Both the position numbers and the translations under genes were made by a program. The notes under the pieces are model-generated. The model ran no database searches. It had not been told where the DNA came from and saw only the letters and a list, made by a program, of their open reading frames with translations. A stretch of 64,000 nucleotides of DNA, from assembly GCA_018292915.2 (NCBI GenBank), contig JACVVK020000036.1, positions 1,681,001 through 1,745,000 on the forward strand. Reading direction: 5' to 3'. This DNA is from Batillaria attramentaria (Eukaryota; Mollusca; Gastropoda; Batillariidae). Shown here in pieces: positions 1 through 15,272 of this stretch. The stretch's first letter is position 1. The number at the start of each line of letters is the position of its first letter.

Positions 1-2846
1 TCTTCACGAGTGACTGCAGCATCAAAACCCATGTCATCTATCATTTCCGCGACCTTTGCTGCAGTCAATACCTTTGGGTCGTAAGTGACGATGCCACTGT
101 TTTCGGCCAGGGACACCCTGATGCTCTTTACCCCTGGTTTGCTTTGCATGTTTGACTCAATGTTTCGAACGCATGATGCACACGTCATACCCTTTATGCT
201 AATCACACACTCCCTCACAGCTTTGCCACGTGTTGCAATTTCTGAGAACTCATCGTCACTCAGCGTGGCGTCAAAACCCATATTGTCAATCTCGTCGCGA
301 ATTTGTTCAACGGTTGTCATTGTCGGGTTGAATTTCACGACAGCCCTCTTGTCTGCCAGACTGACCTCAATGCTGTTGACACCTGGCTTGGTGGCCATGT
401 TGCCCTCGATGGTTCGAACACATGACTGACACGTCATTCCTTCCACATGGATGTGTCGTGTTTGTTCTGTCTGAGACAACTGATCTGTGATGACGCGAGC
501 ATCAAAACCCATGTCACTGATTGCCTCGGCGACCTGCAATGCCGACACCTTTGACGAGTCGATGATGACCGTCGCCAGTTTCTTCTCCAGGGAGACGCTG
601 ATGTGTTGGACTCCATCCACACGGGAAATGTTCGCTTCGATATTCCGAACACACGACTGGCACGTCATGCCGTTGACTTCGACGGCGACTTTGACAGTGC
701 TGTCCCCCTTGCCGGCGGACATGCTCCTCTGGATGTCCATGATGGTGGCCTTGAACCCAAGGTCATTGACCTTGGCGGCCAGTTCAGGAGGGTTGGTCTC
801 TGTAGGGTGGTAGTTGACCAGTGCCTCTGAGTCCCTGTCTTCGAACTGCACCTGCAAAAAACCCAGCAAAATGTTCTGTTGAGTCCTTCAGTCACAAAAC
901 AAGCCAAATTCATTCAAACTAAAACTTAACCATTTAAATCATGATACAAATGTCTGCAGCAGACAGTTCACCGTACATATCCTCGTTCAAATTCATCAAA
1001 CTGCTAAAAATCTAGTCTGTTTACTAAAAATATCAATTAAAATCTGAAAAGACCAATATCAGTCATTGCTGAGCCGTAAACAGTCTGCGTATATATTATA
1101 TATAGCACACTTGACTCAGGCCAGATCATGAAAAAGAAACAACACCGAAAACCAAACCAAAAGACTCTAAATACGATGAAAATCTAAAATACCAATAGCA
1201 TTAATTCTTGAGCAATGAATACTTTGCTGCAGACCGGACTTTGAGCAGCATAAAAAAACAAAACAACCACAAAAAATAAAATAACAACAAAACAAAACCA
1301 AGTATGGCTAGCGTACGTGAAACTGCCAAGCCCAAATCCAAGCTCGACTGCCCCCTGCCCATTATATATATATATATATATATGACTGGTTAAAAAAAAA
1401 AAAAAGCCACTGCACACCAGGAGAAGCCACTTCAAGCCACCACTATCCAAGGCGTAAGCCTTCCCCGCTTAGCAGGAGATCGCTGCAGATTGCCTAATAG
1501 TGGCTTGATGTGGCTCCTAGCAATCTAAAGATTACAATTAAAAATTGTGATATCTGCATGGGCTCTTAAGAGTTATGTTTGAATACAGGTACTGATTCTC
1601 CACACGCTCACAGACACACTGTCATTATGGAATCGCACTGACAAAGATGGAAGACAGAGGGAGGGCAACGACATAGGCCCAGCTGTCCAACAGTTCCTGT
1701 ATCCATTTGCTATACATGTATATCATAATATATATAATGTACACTGTCACTTGATGACTTTGCTCCAAATTCCGCATGACAAAACCTGTCTCAACTGACA
1801 CCTTCTAAGCTCATGTTACCAAGATATGTACCACGCAAAGCGTCATTGCCCAGATATACAGGCAATGTGCCACAGTTTACACTGTACATGTAATACAAGT
1901 CCCTGACAAAGACATTACTGAAATTGAAATTTGAAATAACGTTTATTTCAAAATGGTAGAAGTTTTTGGTCTTTTGACCAATTTCCCAACTTGCCATACA
2001 CAACAATGTAAGTTAAAAAGGCAACATTCAAAGATATTTGCACCAAAGGTCCACAAAAGCCCATCCAATCAGTGAGCCTGACAAAAGCAGATATAGCCGA
2101 ATGTTAAAAAGGTCCAAGTGCTTGTCTGATCCGTAGCTCTTATGCCCTGTGACCAAATGACTGATGTAGTACATCAATACTCGTAAACAGAATGTTATTT
2201 TCAGTGTTCTTTCATGTCCTAAAAAGCCAGGTATACAAACCAGCTGCACGGCTGGGTATGAAAATGAAAAGAACAGCAGTGGAGTTGGAGTAAAGATCCA
2301 CAACGTTCCTTTTCACGCACATTAACATGCAGTATGCCTAGACACGCGGCTACGAATTTAAATGAATTTTTTTTTTTAAACAGTACACCCGGACACCGTC
2401 CTTTGTAAGGACTTGACAGTGAAAACGTCTGCATTGCTACCCCCCTGTCCGACTCGGCATTTAACAGTGTGTGTACTTTAGATGCGTAAAGAACACTCAG
2501 GCACTCGCCAAACATCCGTAAGTAAAGTGAAACCGGTATGCATGCGGGCAATCTTAGACGTTCTTCTATGATTACCGCCTTGAGGTTCACACTCATGGCC
2601 CATTTTGCTGGCCCACGTCACATTAACGGGCAACCGTGTCAGCTGAGCACGGCACAAAGAATGCTATCATCACGTACAGTACCGGCTGTTGGGTGAGAGT
2701 GGGGGTTGGGGGGTGGGGGTTGGGGGGAGGCAGAGGGATAGAGACTCAAGGCTCATCTATTGTTCAGATCCCTGACCCTTGATGAAGACAGGCATACATG
2801 CATACATGCTGACAAAGCGTCGGTCATGAAAGTTAAAACGTCTAAG

Positions 2847-2891
<45 letters not shown>

Positions 2892-5800
2892 CGAGAGCTG
2901 ACTACTGTGTTTTCTTGTATTTGTCCAGCGTTTGTTTTGTTAGCTGGCTGGCGTGGCTGAGCACCTCGTTTGTCTGTTTAGCGCGCATCTTTTCAGTCAC
3001 GCGCACATACTGTTTGTGTTTGGGCTTTCACTGCATGTCCACGTAAAATTCTGTCCATAGGTGATCAACTGTCACACTGTTAAAGTATGTTGCCTGTTGG
3101 ACACTAGTATCCATGGATGACAAGAAACACAGAAGATTCTTAAGTCTATGTCCCTGATTTGTCGCATACCCAACGTTTTTCACTGCTCACGCTGGTCAAC
3201 CCCCAAACAGTCTATTAATTTTCGCCATATACCTCATCTTGCGTTTAACACCACAGGCTGCTGTCAGCAGATACACGAAGACTGTTAACAATGTGCTACG
3301 TATTGGTAATGGTGGCCGTCCCAAAATATACAAAGTGTAACGTACCTGCAGTTTCTGAAAACCTTTCCTTGACGGTCGAGAAGCCATGGTCCCGAGTCGA
3401 CCAGCCTACCCGCAAAACAATTCATAGATCAAATGGCTGTGCCATAAGATAACACACACATTCGGTCACTGGGCTATCAGCAGGAACGAGGGAACTGTGG
3501 TCTGTCCTTCTCACACATACCATGCCGCAGTAACTGGTCACCGTTGTTATCTAGCTTGCTTGACAACTCGTAGTCATACGGTGACAAAACACAACGCGTG
3601 GTTTTAACAATAAGAGTTGCCATCAGCGAAAAGCCAGCATTGGTTTTATTATGACGCCATCTGCTACAATGTCAACAGATGTTTTGTTGATGTCACAGTT
3701 GCACGCTAAATGATTCTCAATCTGCAACGCAGACAATTGCAAACAAGTGGTATTTTCTCCCGTATGTCAACAGTCCAGAAGCCAACATCACACAGCATTT
3801 GACTACGAAGCCATCTGTTGCTACGCCGAGAAGGATTTCAGAGATGCCTCTAATACACGCTGAATGATTCTTCAAAACACACAATTGGAAACAAGCGAAG
3901 TTTTCTATCGTTGTATGTCGGAGTACGGACGTGGTTTCACAGCAGATCATCCAGCTCTTCTGCCGACCTTCCTTGTGTTATGAGTGTCAATGCATGCTGA
4001 CGTACACAAACACTCCCACAGCACATCCGACAAATTCAGCGGACAACTTCCGCGAACAACAGAACACACACCACATTAGATGGATGCGCGTGACTGACTG
4101 ACAGTGTGTGACGGACCGCTTAGGCGACGTTTGGCTATAAAATGCTCACAGGTATAATAAAAGGGATGGACACTCAGCACTTTCTGTCAAACATTTTCTC
4201 CTTCAGAGAGATTTTCATCCTTGTCAACTCTTTTGTTGTTGTTTTATTTAAAGAAACGGCTCGATCCGTTCACACTTCACTTATAATTTATTTCAGTCAT
4301 AAAAGACAGAATCATCTTTGGTTAAGTTGATAAAGGTAGAGTTTTTTTGTTTTTTGTTTTTTGTAAAAATATAAAATGAATTTTATTCAGCTTAACCAAA
4401 GATGATTCTGTCTTTTATGACTGATTTAAATTTTAAGTCTGTGTCTTTGTCAATGCCGTATTTCAAAATTCTGTCTGCTGTGATTTTCATTGTAAGTAAA
4501 ATGTTCATGAATCTCTTTCTCAGTGAGGTGTTGATAAAGGTAGGTGTTTTTTTTTGTTTTTTTTTTAATGTAAAATGAATTTTATTCAACACCTCACCGA
4601 GAAAGAGATTCATGAACATTTTACCTACAATGAAAATCACAGCAGACAGAATTTTGAAATACGGCATCGAGTCTATAGTTCAGTTGACAAAGACACAGCT
4701 GAATCGTTTCCAAACATTGCTTTTACCAAGACACAGCGTATCATTATCTGAATGATCGAACAAGCCGAGGTCGCTTGAAACTGCACACGGCTCTATAACC
4801 ATCTACTACACGCAGAGTTAATTATGCCCTCTGACTCTGAGCCCAACTCTATTGCGGAAGAAAAAGAAGAAGAAGAAGAAGTATGGTATGGTACACTTCC
4901 CCTCGGCGCACATATCCATCACATGCTCATGGCGCCGAAGGGCTGGAGGACGATGCCTTGAAAGCCTGCTGCCGCTGAACGCTACTTTATGTGCAAACCT
5001 TCACCCTGCGGTTCACTTTGATGCGTGTGGCAGTCTTTCTGTTTTCAACGCCACGGGCCACACAGCGTACTCTTCTTTGAAAGAAGGATTGATAGCGTGC
5101 ACACGTGATATTTGTACCTGTATGTGCACACGAGAGCGGGACAGACACCGTAAGCAAGTCTGCATGTGACTCGATTTGGAAAGGAAAAATCCACCCAAAT
5201 TCCTGCCCACCAGGGAGCCGGACCTGGCGGCTCAGTATCCAAACTCAGATACCTTAACCACTAAACCAAGTCCCCTTGTATACTGTCTTTCACTGACTGC
5301 CGGCGAATGTCTTACCACAGATGCTAAGCATGTCTTATATATATGGCTTCTTCACATCATGACAAGTAATGCAATACGTCCTTTTTTTTCTTTTTTTTTT
5401 TTCTGTTTTTGTTAGCCGTTCAAAGGTAAGTCGCTTGAGTCGCTTGTCTACATCTTCCCTTGATCGATGTGCCGCGCAAAATGCTGTTACCTGAAACACG
5501 ATATGTGTAGCTGCACAGCTTTCGTTTTGATCTGAGACATCACGTGACTAAAACAAAATGGACGGGCGTTTTTCCGGCGCTATGTCGCTCCGAATCATTG
5601 CACCGTCAGTCACCGGGTTCCAACGCCACAGCACCGCGTTTTCCCTGGGGAGCCAGTGTGGTCGAATAGTAGAGCGTTGGACTTCTAATGCTCGGGTCGT
5701 GAGTTCGATCCCGACTGGGGCCAAATATTTGTGCTGGCTTTTTCATCGTTGCCCCGTCTTTGATATCACCATATGTGGTGGAAAAGGACGTTAAACCCCC

Positions 5801-6126
5801 AAACACCCACCCACCCCGCGTTTTCCCAAACTCAAAACGCCATGCCTCCGGAAAAAAACAACAACAACAACAAACAAACAACAACAAAAAAAACAACTCC
5901 TTGGGGTTTTAGTTGTCGGCTGAAACGATTGAAAGGCGCCGTTCACCAGCCAGAAACCGATTTGTGCTAAGACGTTCCTACAATCTAAAGACGTGTATAA
6001 TTATGTTGACGACTCTAAAATCTAAAATAACGACTTTAGATGAGAGAAAATCGTCGTCCAAATTGTTGAAGCCGCATAACAAGGGGAAGATAAGGTCGTC
6101 CAATATTATTACCCTCCTCTGTGTGT

Positions 6127-6160
<34 letters not shown>

Positions 6161-8334
6161 GTAGAGATCGCGAAAAAGCCACTGCATTTGGATGGAAATT
6201 TCTAGAGCATCCCAAAAACATGCTGGTGCAGTAACGTCAGTAGATTACGTAACCTTGGAAAGACTTCGAACTTGTCAGTAAGTTGAGGAATGTTCTAGAT
6301 CTGACCTGTTTAGTATATAAGCAGCCCTGCACAGCGTTCTGGGTTCTTCGTCTTTCATGAATTTGTTCTCCACGCATCTTCTGTTAATAAAGCACTGAAG
6401 TTGTATTCTGTTGTATCCCGTGTCTTCTCTGCGAGTGCACCAAGACAGCGACATAGCAGGAGTAAAATACAACAGTGTGTGTGTTGAAACGATCGTTATT
6501 CTGCGAGCTTGTTATAGGGAAAGTCAAACGGACGGGCTGAATAGGCCTACTAGCCGCCATCTGTCTACAGGAAAATAAATCCTCAAATGCATGCCTCGCA
6601 CACAAGAGAAAAATACACTAGAGCAAGCTGGGAAATCGGCTGGCGACGCCTACGACCACGGTCAAACGATGTGCACGTGCTTACTGTGTTGCGGTCAAGG
6701 ACAGTGAGGTGAAGATGCTGACACCGGAGACACACACACACACACGTATACAGTGTCTCTGGGGACACTGAATGGCTACTGTCATGTAGTTCTGATACGC
6801 AGAAATTCAAGATCTCGTTTGAGCCGAGTCTAACTTTTGACAAAACTGACAGTATTTCTTTTGACAAAAACATTGGGGGAAGCTGCAGATGAAACCTGTA
6901 CCGTGTTGTGGACGGTGCAAATGAATTTGAATTCTAAAACTCTTTGAGAAACAACCCTCACATCCACCTTTTTATTTATTTATTTATTTATTTATTTTTT
7001 AGCCGCAACTATCCCTCAATTTGCTCTCCCTCAGTTACTGCCTTGGTACTGACATGCAAGTCTTCAAAAATGATGTTAGACTATCCCACATGGCATTACA
7101 TGTATACTGATGCATTTCTGTTCTCTGGCTGAAACTTAGAGAATTTTTTGGGCTGAAAGGATAGGAAATTTGGCTGAAAATTGAACATTCCCCAGCCTGA
7201 GGTTTAGATTTAGGGTTAGGGATAGATTTAGGGTTAGCGTTAGGTTTAGGCTTAGGGTTACCTTGTGGTAATGGTGCGATCGCTATGTTGTCTAGACAGA
7301 GTGAGTGAGTTTTTGAGTCTTAGTGCATTGACACGAGGTGCAACTATACCAACACAGCGCAACTATCTGTCTATAAACACGACGACTTTACTCAAGTGAC
7401 CTGTTAACCGAGATTTTGATCATTTCATTTAAACTGGATAACGTCATCCACGAAGTGACGTAATTTTCACATTTTAACACGACATTTTACGTCAAACTGA
7501 AAGACCCGGTCTTCCCACACGAACTGACGGACGGACAGACGGGGTGAGAGAGAGAGAGTGCCGCTTGATCGGTTTCCCCAGGTGTTCCACCCATTAATTT
7601 AACGTGTGCTGAAGTCGTCCGGCGAATACGCTTATCTCGTCACGTAGGCATACTAAGTGAGATTCGCGCTGAGCCCCACCTGGAGTGAATCCAAGGATTG
7701 ATTGGAATATTGTATACACTGGGAACAGCTGTGCGGAATGCCGCGGATCTGACAAACATGGATGTTTTCAAATAGACTGCAAACAGACTTGAAATTAAAA
7801 GGTGATTGTGCTTGAAACGTCTGGAGTCAAAGCGCACCTATTCCGAGACTACTAGGCTTTATCAATGTTTAAAATGGTCCATGACTCACATGGAGGAAAA
7901 GTGCCCAGAGCGCATGTCTGTAATAAAGCGGGCGCGTTATGCGGTATGTTTGGGGTGACCGAAGGCATGTTCCCCCGGATTTTTTTTTTTTTTTTTAGAC
8001 TAAAATCTGTGCAACGTGGTGCATTTTGGTTTGATTTGGAGGAGGAAACAGTTTTCTGCGAGAAAATTTAAGAAAAAGAAGACTAAAATATGTGCAGTTT
8101 GGTGCATTTTCTCGTGACTGTTAGTGTTTTAGAGGAAAAAACACTTTCTTGAGAGGAATATTAAAAAATAGACTACATAGTACAATCTGTGCAATTTAGT
8201 GAGTTTGGCATGATTCAAACTCAAAGTGCTTAAGAGGAGGAAGGGGGGGGGGGGGGGGGGGGGGTAATTATTAGCCAAAGGTGGAAGATTTTAAACCCTG
8301 TATTATAGAAGAAAACTTTTGGAACAGTTGCATT

Positions 8335-8382
<48 letters not shown>

Positions 8383-11368
8383 ATATATACTATATATATA
8401 CTAGTAAATGCGCACACATGTACGGTCAGCATCCCGGGTCGCGCGACAAGAAGCTCGACCTGGACTCGAACCCACGCTTCATCGCCATGACGGCCGTTCA
8501 GTCGCACAGCTGCTAAGTGCGACGCGCTGCCCGTCAGACCGCCGCTCACCCCTACAGTTGTAATTCGCTGTTCAGCCGGTGTTAACAATTATCATTCACT
8601 GTTCAGCAAGTGTTCAGTCACTTCCTCAACTGAACGTTTGCCCCACCGTCACAAATCAATGAACCTAACACTTATTACCAACTTCTTGCGACGTAAATCA
8701 CTCCAAGCACAAGCTCTGCATTTCTGCGCACACGTAAACAACTCCATCGGCTGTCCCCCGGAATCGATAGAACGGCATAGTCGTGCATAATGAATCCGGT
8801 CATCAGCTGAACGTGTTCTGCCGACAGACTCCCTGTGCGGGCTCAGAAGCGGGCGTTAAACACGGACGGGCGTTTTTCTGACTGAAAGTTTCATCGATGC
8901 TTGCTGTCAACTTGTCATCCCTGTAACACCGCTTTGTTTTCCAAAAAGTAGCACACCCATATCAGCGGGTCTCCCTACCCCCCCCCCCCCCACCACTTCC
9001 TCCCAGCAGTACAAGCGATACAGCAAAAACAGCGGGCACAGCAATACACAACACAGCAAGATCATCACAGCTACCATGAGGATATAACCAAACACTTAGT
9101 ACTACAAGTAACAAACTGTTCTGTCATAACTGTACACAGTACGTAATAGAATGCATACCACTGTTAAGTGTGTGTTGCAGCTACTAACATATGATAACCA
9201 ACCATGAGTATGTTCATATTTCTGTGTGCCCATACCTAAAAGAAAGCCCCAAAACCCCAAACCACCCTACAACGAGCAAGTCTGGATCTTTAAGCACCGC
9301 CTACACCCTAGTGTTGCAGAACTGTGTAAGCCTGTTTCACAAGAAACGTATACACACTCAGACAAACCTACCTGAACCTGGAGAACACCCTTTTCATTGG
9401 CGAGAGTGTCTTGGATTTTCTGAGCGTCATCCGCTGATGCCAGACCTTGCAGGCGAAGCAATACCTGTCTCTCCATCTCCGCGTCTTCACTGACTCCCTG
9501 CTCATGAAGGAAAACGAAAAATTATAAGTAAATGAATAGGGATGTGGAAAACTGGACCTTTTTTTTTTTCTCCAGAAAAAGCCTCTCCACCTAACCTCAA
9601 AACAAAGGGGGAAAAAAGGGGGGGGGGGAGGGGGCAAAGAAAGAATGGGGAGACAAAAAAAAAAAAGATGATTAAAAAAGGACAAAAAAGGCAACAACAA
9701 CAAAATAAGCAACAACAACAACAAAACAAAACAAGCAACAACATCGAAACAACCACTTTAACCCCACCAAACAAACGCACGGATACAAGAACCCAGGTCA
9801 GCAATGTATTTCAAGGGACGTAACCCTTCCTTACCTGCTCTAAAATCAAACATGACCAAGGATTTATTGTCTCCCCTAGTTCCAATCGCAACTGGTGCAC
9901 CCCAACAACGAGGGGCAACATTTGACTGAGAGGATGGAGGAGCAAATTTTACATTGTGTCCTTATCACTGCATTTTAGTTTAACATATCACACACACACA
10001 CACATATCTATGTAGGGCAGGTGGGGATGGGGATGGATGTGTGCGTGCGTGCATGCGTGTGTGTTGTGGAGTCCGTGAAGCCAAAATCTATTGATAATTG
10101 ATATATATACTGTCCACGAGAGATATCACACACACACACACACACAGAAAGAAGAAGAAGAAAAAAAAAAACAAACAAAAAATACCAACAAACAAAAAAC
10201 CCGAACAACAACAAGAAAGAAAAAACAATAACCCCACAACAACAAACACCACCAGCAACACCAAAAATAAATGAATATCAGACATAAAAAAAAGAGAATC
10301 AGAAATAATGATTTTGATACACAGCTTGACGCGAGTCACTCCAGCAGCCAATACAATACTCATATTATGATGTGTGGTACAGTATGCTACAATCTACTTA
10401 AATCAGTCAGATCATAAAATACAGTGACACCAACACAGCTGAATCACTATCAGTGTGTGAAATTCCATGCGAGCTATGAAGTGAATTGTGAGTTCGTTCT
10501 GATCAACTCTGCATGGTATCGGTCTGCCCTAGGAAAAGCCTATGCCTCCTCCAACCCATCTCTCAGTGACCTGGCCAGTGTCATCTCTGAGGCTGTTCCA
10601 ATGCTGGTTTCGTCAACACGTGCCTGTCATGTTCTTCTAGTGTTGATCGTCAGACTGTTTATGTGCCTCTGCTGCACAGGCAGTTTAATAATAAAATGCA
10701 CAATAATAATAATAATTCATTAACTGTGTATTTTGTGGGCGCTTTCCGCAATTTCCTGAATTGGCTCAAAGTGCCCTAAGCTCACGTGAATCACACAAAT
10801 TCTCCCACACACTGGACATGAACATATTACAATTACGTGGTGCGAAGGGTCAGCTCAGCTATTTAAGTTTCGTTATTTAGAATAATGGAAGAATGACCAA
10901 GGCTTTGCTCATACTCATAGTGTGTGAGGCAGATCTCTAATGGTTTGTAGATCTATGAAAAAAAGCACATCGAGAATCCTAGCTGTATTGGTTGCAGGCT
11001 TTGAAGAAAATAATTTCCTTCTTCATGAAATTGGAAATAACAACAATTTTTTTTTTTTTAAATCCCAAACAAACGCTACCACAAAAAAAGCAAAGCGAGA
11101 GATGTGTTTATGACTTCGCAAAGGTGGGGCGGAAGTATGGGACACTTAAACCATAATACATGCAAGTGCAAAGCCAGAAGCTAGCTAATACTTCGAACAT
11201 TATGAAGTGAAAGCAACAATTCAGGGGAACATGCTGACACAAGGAAGCAAGCTTACAAGAGAATAATAAATACAAACCAGTCACCCACACACACACTATG
11301 CCTACACTGCACGAATACATTTGAAAAAAAATAAAATTACATGATATCCCATCCCAGGGCAAATGAAC

Positions 11369-11432
<64 letters not shown>

Positions 11433-14400
11433 CAAACCAACAACCTAACAAGACGCAATCTACACACTAACCCTGACGCTGGTATTGCAACATTTGTCTG
11501 TGTAACCTGCCAACTTGTGGCCAAGCGGCCGGATCAATTCCTTGGCCAAAGGGACAGTAGTCAGCTCAGACTTTATAATTTCTTGAATGGAGTTATCTCC
11601 CTTACACACTATCAGCAGAGCACGACTGATTAGCAGAAGATACAATGTACAGTTTTTTTTGTTGTTGTTGTTGTTGTTGTTGATATTATTATTGTATACT
11701 GGAGTGTCTAAGTCAAGTTTCCCAAGTGGAACATTAAATTTTTTATGACTATTTTTATAAACAGGAGTAACAGCTAAGCAAGGCAGTGGCAAACTGTGTT
11801 CGTGCCATTTCCGACCAGCTCTGCTAGCACACGTAATATTCTACAGTATTAACGCACAACAATTATTTACGCACCCCTAAGGAACTTAAACAGAGGTACA
11901 TACATGTACAAGTAAACTCAGTATAGCACAAACCTTCTATAAAAACAAAACAAGAACAACAAAAACCCCAACCAAACAAAACAAAAACCAAAGCCCCAAA
12001 ATAAAAAGAATTGTAACTCCATCATGTCCAAATAACTATTAACATGAAACCAAACAAGACCTACATCCCCAAACCAACGGCTGAATACAGTAATTAACCC
12101 ATTCACGCCTGAGATTTTGGGCTTACTGGCACTGCTGTCCTACCACGCAAAATAACAGGACTGTCACAAAACGCATTACGCGTACTTCCACCAGAGTGTG
12201 TACACATGTGCTGTGCAGCGTGTCCCACTCTGGGGTTGGTGAGCATAAATGGGTTAATATTTCAGCAAGCTGACCACATGCACCACCCCCAAGGAACCTA
12301 CAAACATTAACGGTCAACACACATGAACTGCAGGGCCACAGGCTTCACTGAACTGTTACCTTCGAAACGTTCCGAACAGACTCCATCATGAAGATGGAAA
12401 TGTTCTGAATGCACGCCTGAGGGGAAGAAATTTACACTGCACATTTAATACATGACATGTACCCTGCATAAAGTGCTTTAATGACAATTTTCATAAAACC
12501 TTTCCACAAACTTCCAACAATTTATCTGTTTTCCTACTTCAAGCTCCAGTGTTCCCCTCTTTCAACGTATTACATACAACATGAACTCCCTAGCGCCAGT
12601 TACTATGGGGCACTTCGAGACCTGGGGTGCTTCATGCGTATGAGTAACGTGTCCCAGGTTAATGCTGCTGTCTGGAAGTACCCGACAGTCAATAAAATCG
12701 TGTCAGGGAGTTCACTTGGCATGTCACAGAATACAGAAATAACAGGCCGGATGTCTGCCGTGGTAAGAAAGTACATGTAATCGGGCATTTCTAAACGGTC
12801 TATGGCTAATGTCCGACGCAGTTTTATATAGATTAGTACATTGCCGCACTGCTTAAAAGCTGGGGGCGCCGGTGTGGCCGAATGGTAGAGCGTTGGACTT
12901 CTTAATGGTCGGGTCGTAAGTTCGTATCCCGGCTGGGGACAAATATTTGTGCTGGCCTTTTCATCGTTGCCCCGTCTTTGGTATCACCCTTACGTGGTGG
13001 GAAAGGACGTTAAATCCCCAAACACCCACCCACTTAAAGGCTGTGGGCATCTGAGGCCGTTTGCCAAACCAACCGTAGTTTGACAGGGGGCTTCTGCTGG
13101 CAGAACTTCACTAGTGCCTATCGCTGGCTGAATTACGTGCAGCTCGCAAATCATCTCCAAATGCCCGCGCCCTTTAACCTTGTGCGTACCACTGCCTTAT
13201 GTAATTACGCCGTACAAGTAACCGCGTTGTGCTTGTGACAAGATAAAATTCTGCGCTTGATTGTGACACCGAGCCATGGGTCAGACTGACCTCAGTTTCT
13301 ATCAAAACAACGGTTCACGTCCGGTTCACCTAGCGGGTGCAAACAGTTCGGGGAGAGAGGGTGGGGTGGGCGTTTTACATCCTTTTCCACCACATACGGG
13401 TGATATCAAAGACGGGGAAACGACGAAAAAGCCAGCACAAATATTTGGCCTTAGCCGGGATACGAACTCACGACCCAAGCATTAGAAGTCCAATGCTCTA
13501 CCATTCGGCCACCCCGGCACCCCGTTCGGAGAGAGAACTTCATGAACAACAACCCGCTCGAGTTGGTATGCCGCGACAGTATCCTGTTTCTCACGGTGAC
13601 ACTTGGCTCTCTGTCGGTGCCCAAAACACACTAAGTGGCTCAACACGAAAGCTTATGCAGATCAGGCAAGGCAGAATTGAGCGAGAATACATTGTTTCAA
13701 GCGCAGTCAAAAGCCCCCCCCCCCCCCCATGTGTGTGTGTGTGTGTCTGTGTGATTGTGTCCGTGAGACTTGAATCTGTGTGTGTGTTGCATGAAGCGTT
13801 CAGCTGAACTGCACAGACATTTATACATGTACACAGTACATGCACTACATTATTCGAATTAAGCAATGGCAGGGCTCCCTACCTGAATGCACTATCGATA
13901 CAGACAGAAAGAAAAGAGATAGTTCCTTCTGGCAGAGAACCCTCAAAAATGAGTGAGACAACGTGTGTCACTCCTGCTGTCACCTGTTACATCTGTAACA
14001 TTTCAAACGAGCCTCATTGTAATCGTGTTCTTGTATACTTGTACAAAAATGTCAAAAATAGAAATAATAAGATTTAAAAAATCACAAGAGGTACAGGAAA
14101 TGTCTACATAGCTCTAGTACACATACCATCAAATATACTCTGAATGACCTTGTGTGACTAAAGGCACCATAACGCCAGACAGTCGATCGGCTTTTACTGC
14201 CTTCACCAGACTTACTACGTCAACAACAATAAGGATATTTGATGTCCTGAGAAATAAACACGTACAGCTGCATAATCTAGAAAAGTCAATACCAACCGTA
14301 TGCCACAAAAGTACACTGTCACAAGAAGGCAACAACCGCCAAACGCAGACTGTCTGCCGCAAGTGTGGACTTCAGAAATATGGACTCCCACCAAGCCCTG

Positions 14401-14847
14401 TCACAAACGCGGACTTGCCCTAGCGGCTGGGCCAATCAGACGCCGGATCAGAAGTAGGGCGCAGTGCAGTCCATGGACTCGTGACATGGACTGCTGACGT
14501 CACAGCGTGTTTGTGCCGAACGTTCTAGAAGGAATCTTTATGGGTTTATGACTGTGCGGGCTGGCACGTCGCCAGCGTGGACTTTTTGTTTACGGACTTG
14601 TCGAGTCATGGCTGCGTGTTGTCACAAGGAAACTGATAGTGGAGACTTTCCGCGTAGCTGGCGCGCTGCCAGTGGACTTTTGCGTACGGACTGCTGACTC
14701 ATGGCTGCGGGGGCTTGTGTATGCACGGAGCTAACGCTAGCAGGAAAAGTGATAGCGGACTGCGGGGAAGGAGGGAGGGTGTGTGTGTGTGTGTGTGTGT
14801 GGAGTGGGAGAAGGAAGTAGCTGTGCTTTTCAGTTTTACATCACGGG

Positions 14848-14907
<60 letters not shown>

Positions 14908-14958
14908 ACTGGGAGAAGGAAGTAGCTGTGCTTTTCAATTTCAGTTTTACAGCACGGG

Positions 14959-15004
<46 letters not shown>

Positions 15005-15046
15005 ACTGGGAGAAGGAAGTAGCTGTGCTTTTCAGTTTTACAGCAC

Positions 15047-15110
<64 letters not shown>

Positions 15111-15235
15111 CAAGGTGAGAAAGAACCTAAAATCAATTAACCTGCAGACATAAAACTAACTCCGTTGTAGCTACATGTACACTTAAAAATGATTTTGTTT
15201 TACATTGACAAGTGGAACTAAATTTCTCCATTCTC

Positions 15236-15272
<37 letters not shown>

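Larger units (their letters stand above)
852..9371 (-). other. Large ATP7 intron, mostly repeats
   Basis: No exon was recognised here. It contains a hairpin repeat (1386-1580), (AT)n, (GT)n and poly-G tracts, a double foldback (4294-4696), a SINE (about 4882-5275), a tRNA-derived SINE (5650-5815), a solo LTR (6157-6474), TTAGGG-like repeats (7205-7260) and a tRNA-like SINE head (8431-8555). The rest is AT-rich sequence in which I see nothing. Confidence 0.6.

Noticed and set aside
11460..11792. Minus-strand ORF with [16 protein letters not shown], possible ATP7 exon
   Set aside because: No acceptor/donor pair in the right phase. Exons 12360 and 9372 already join in frame without it.
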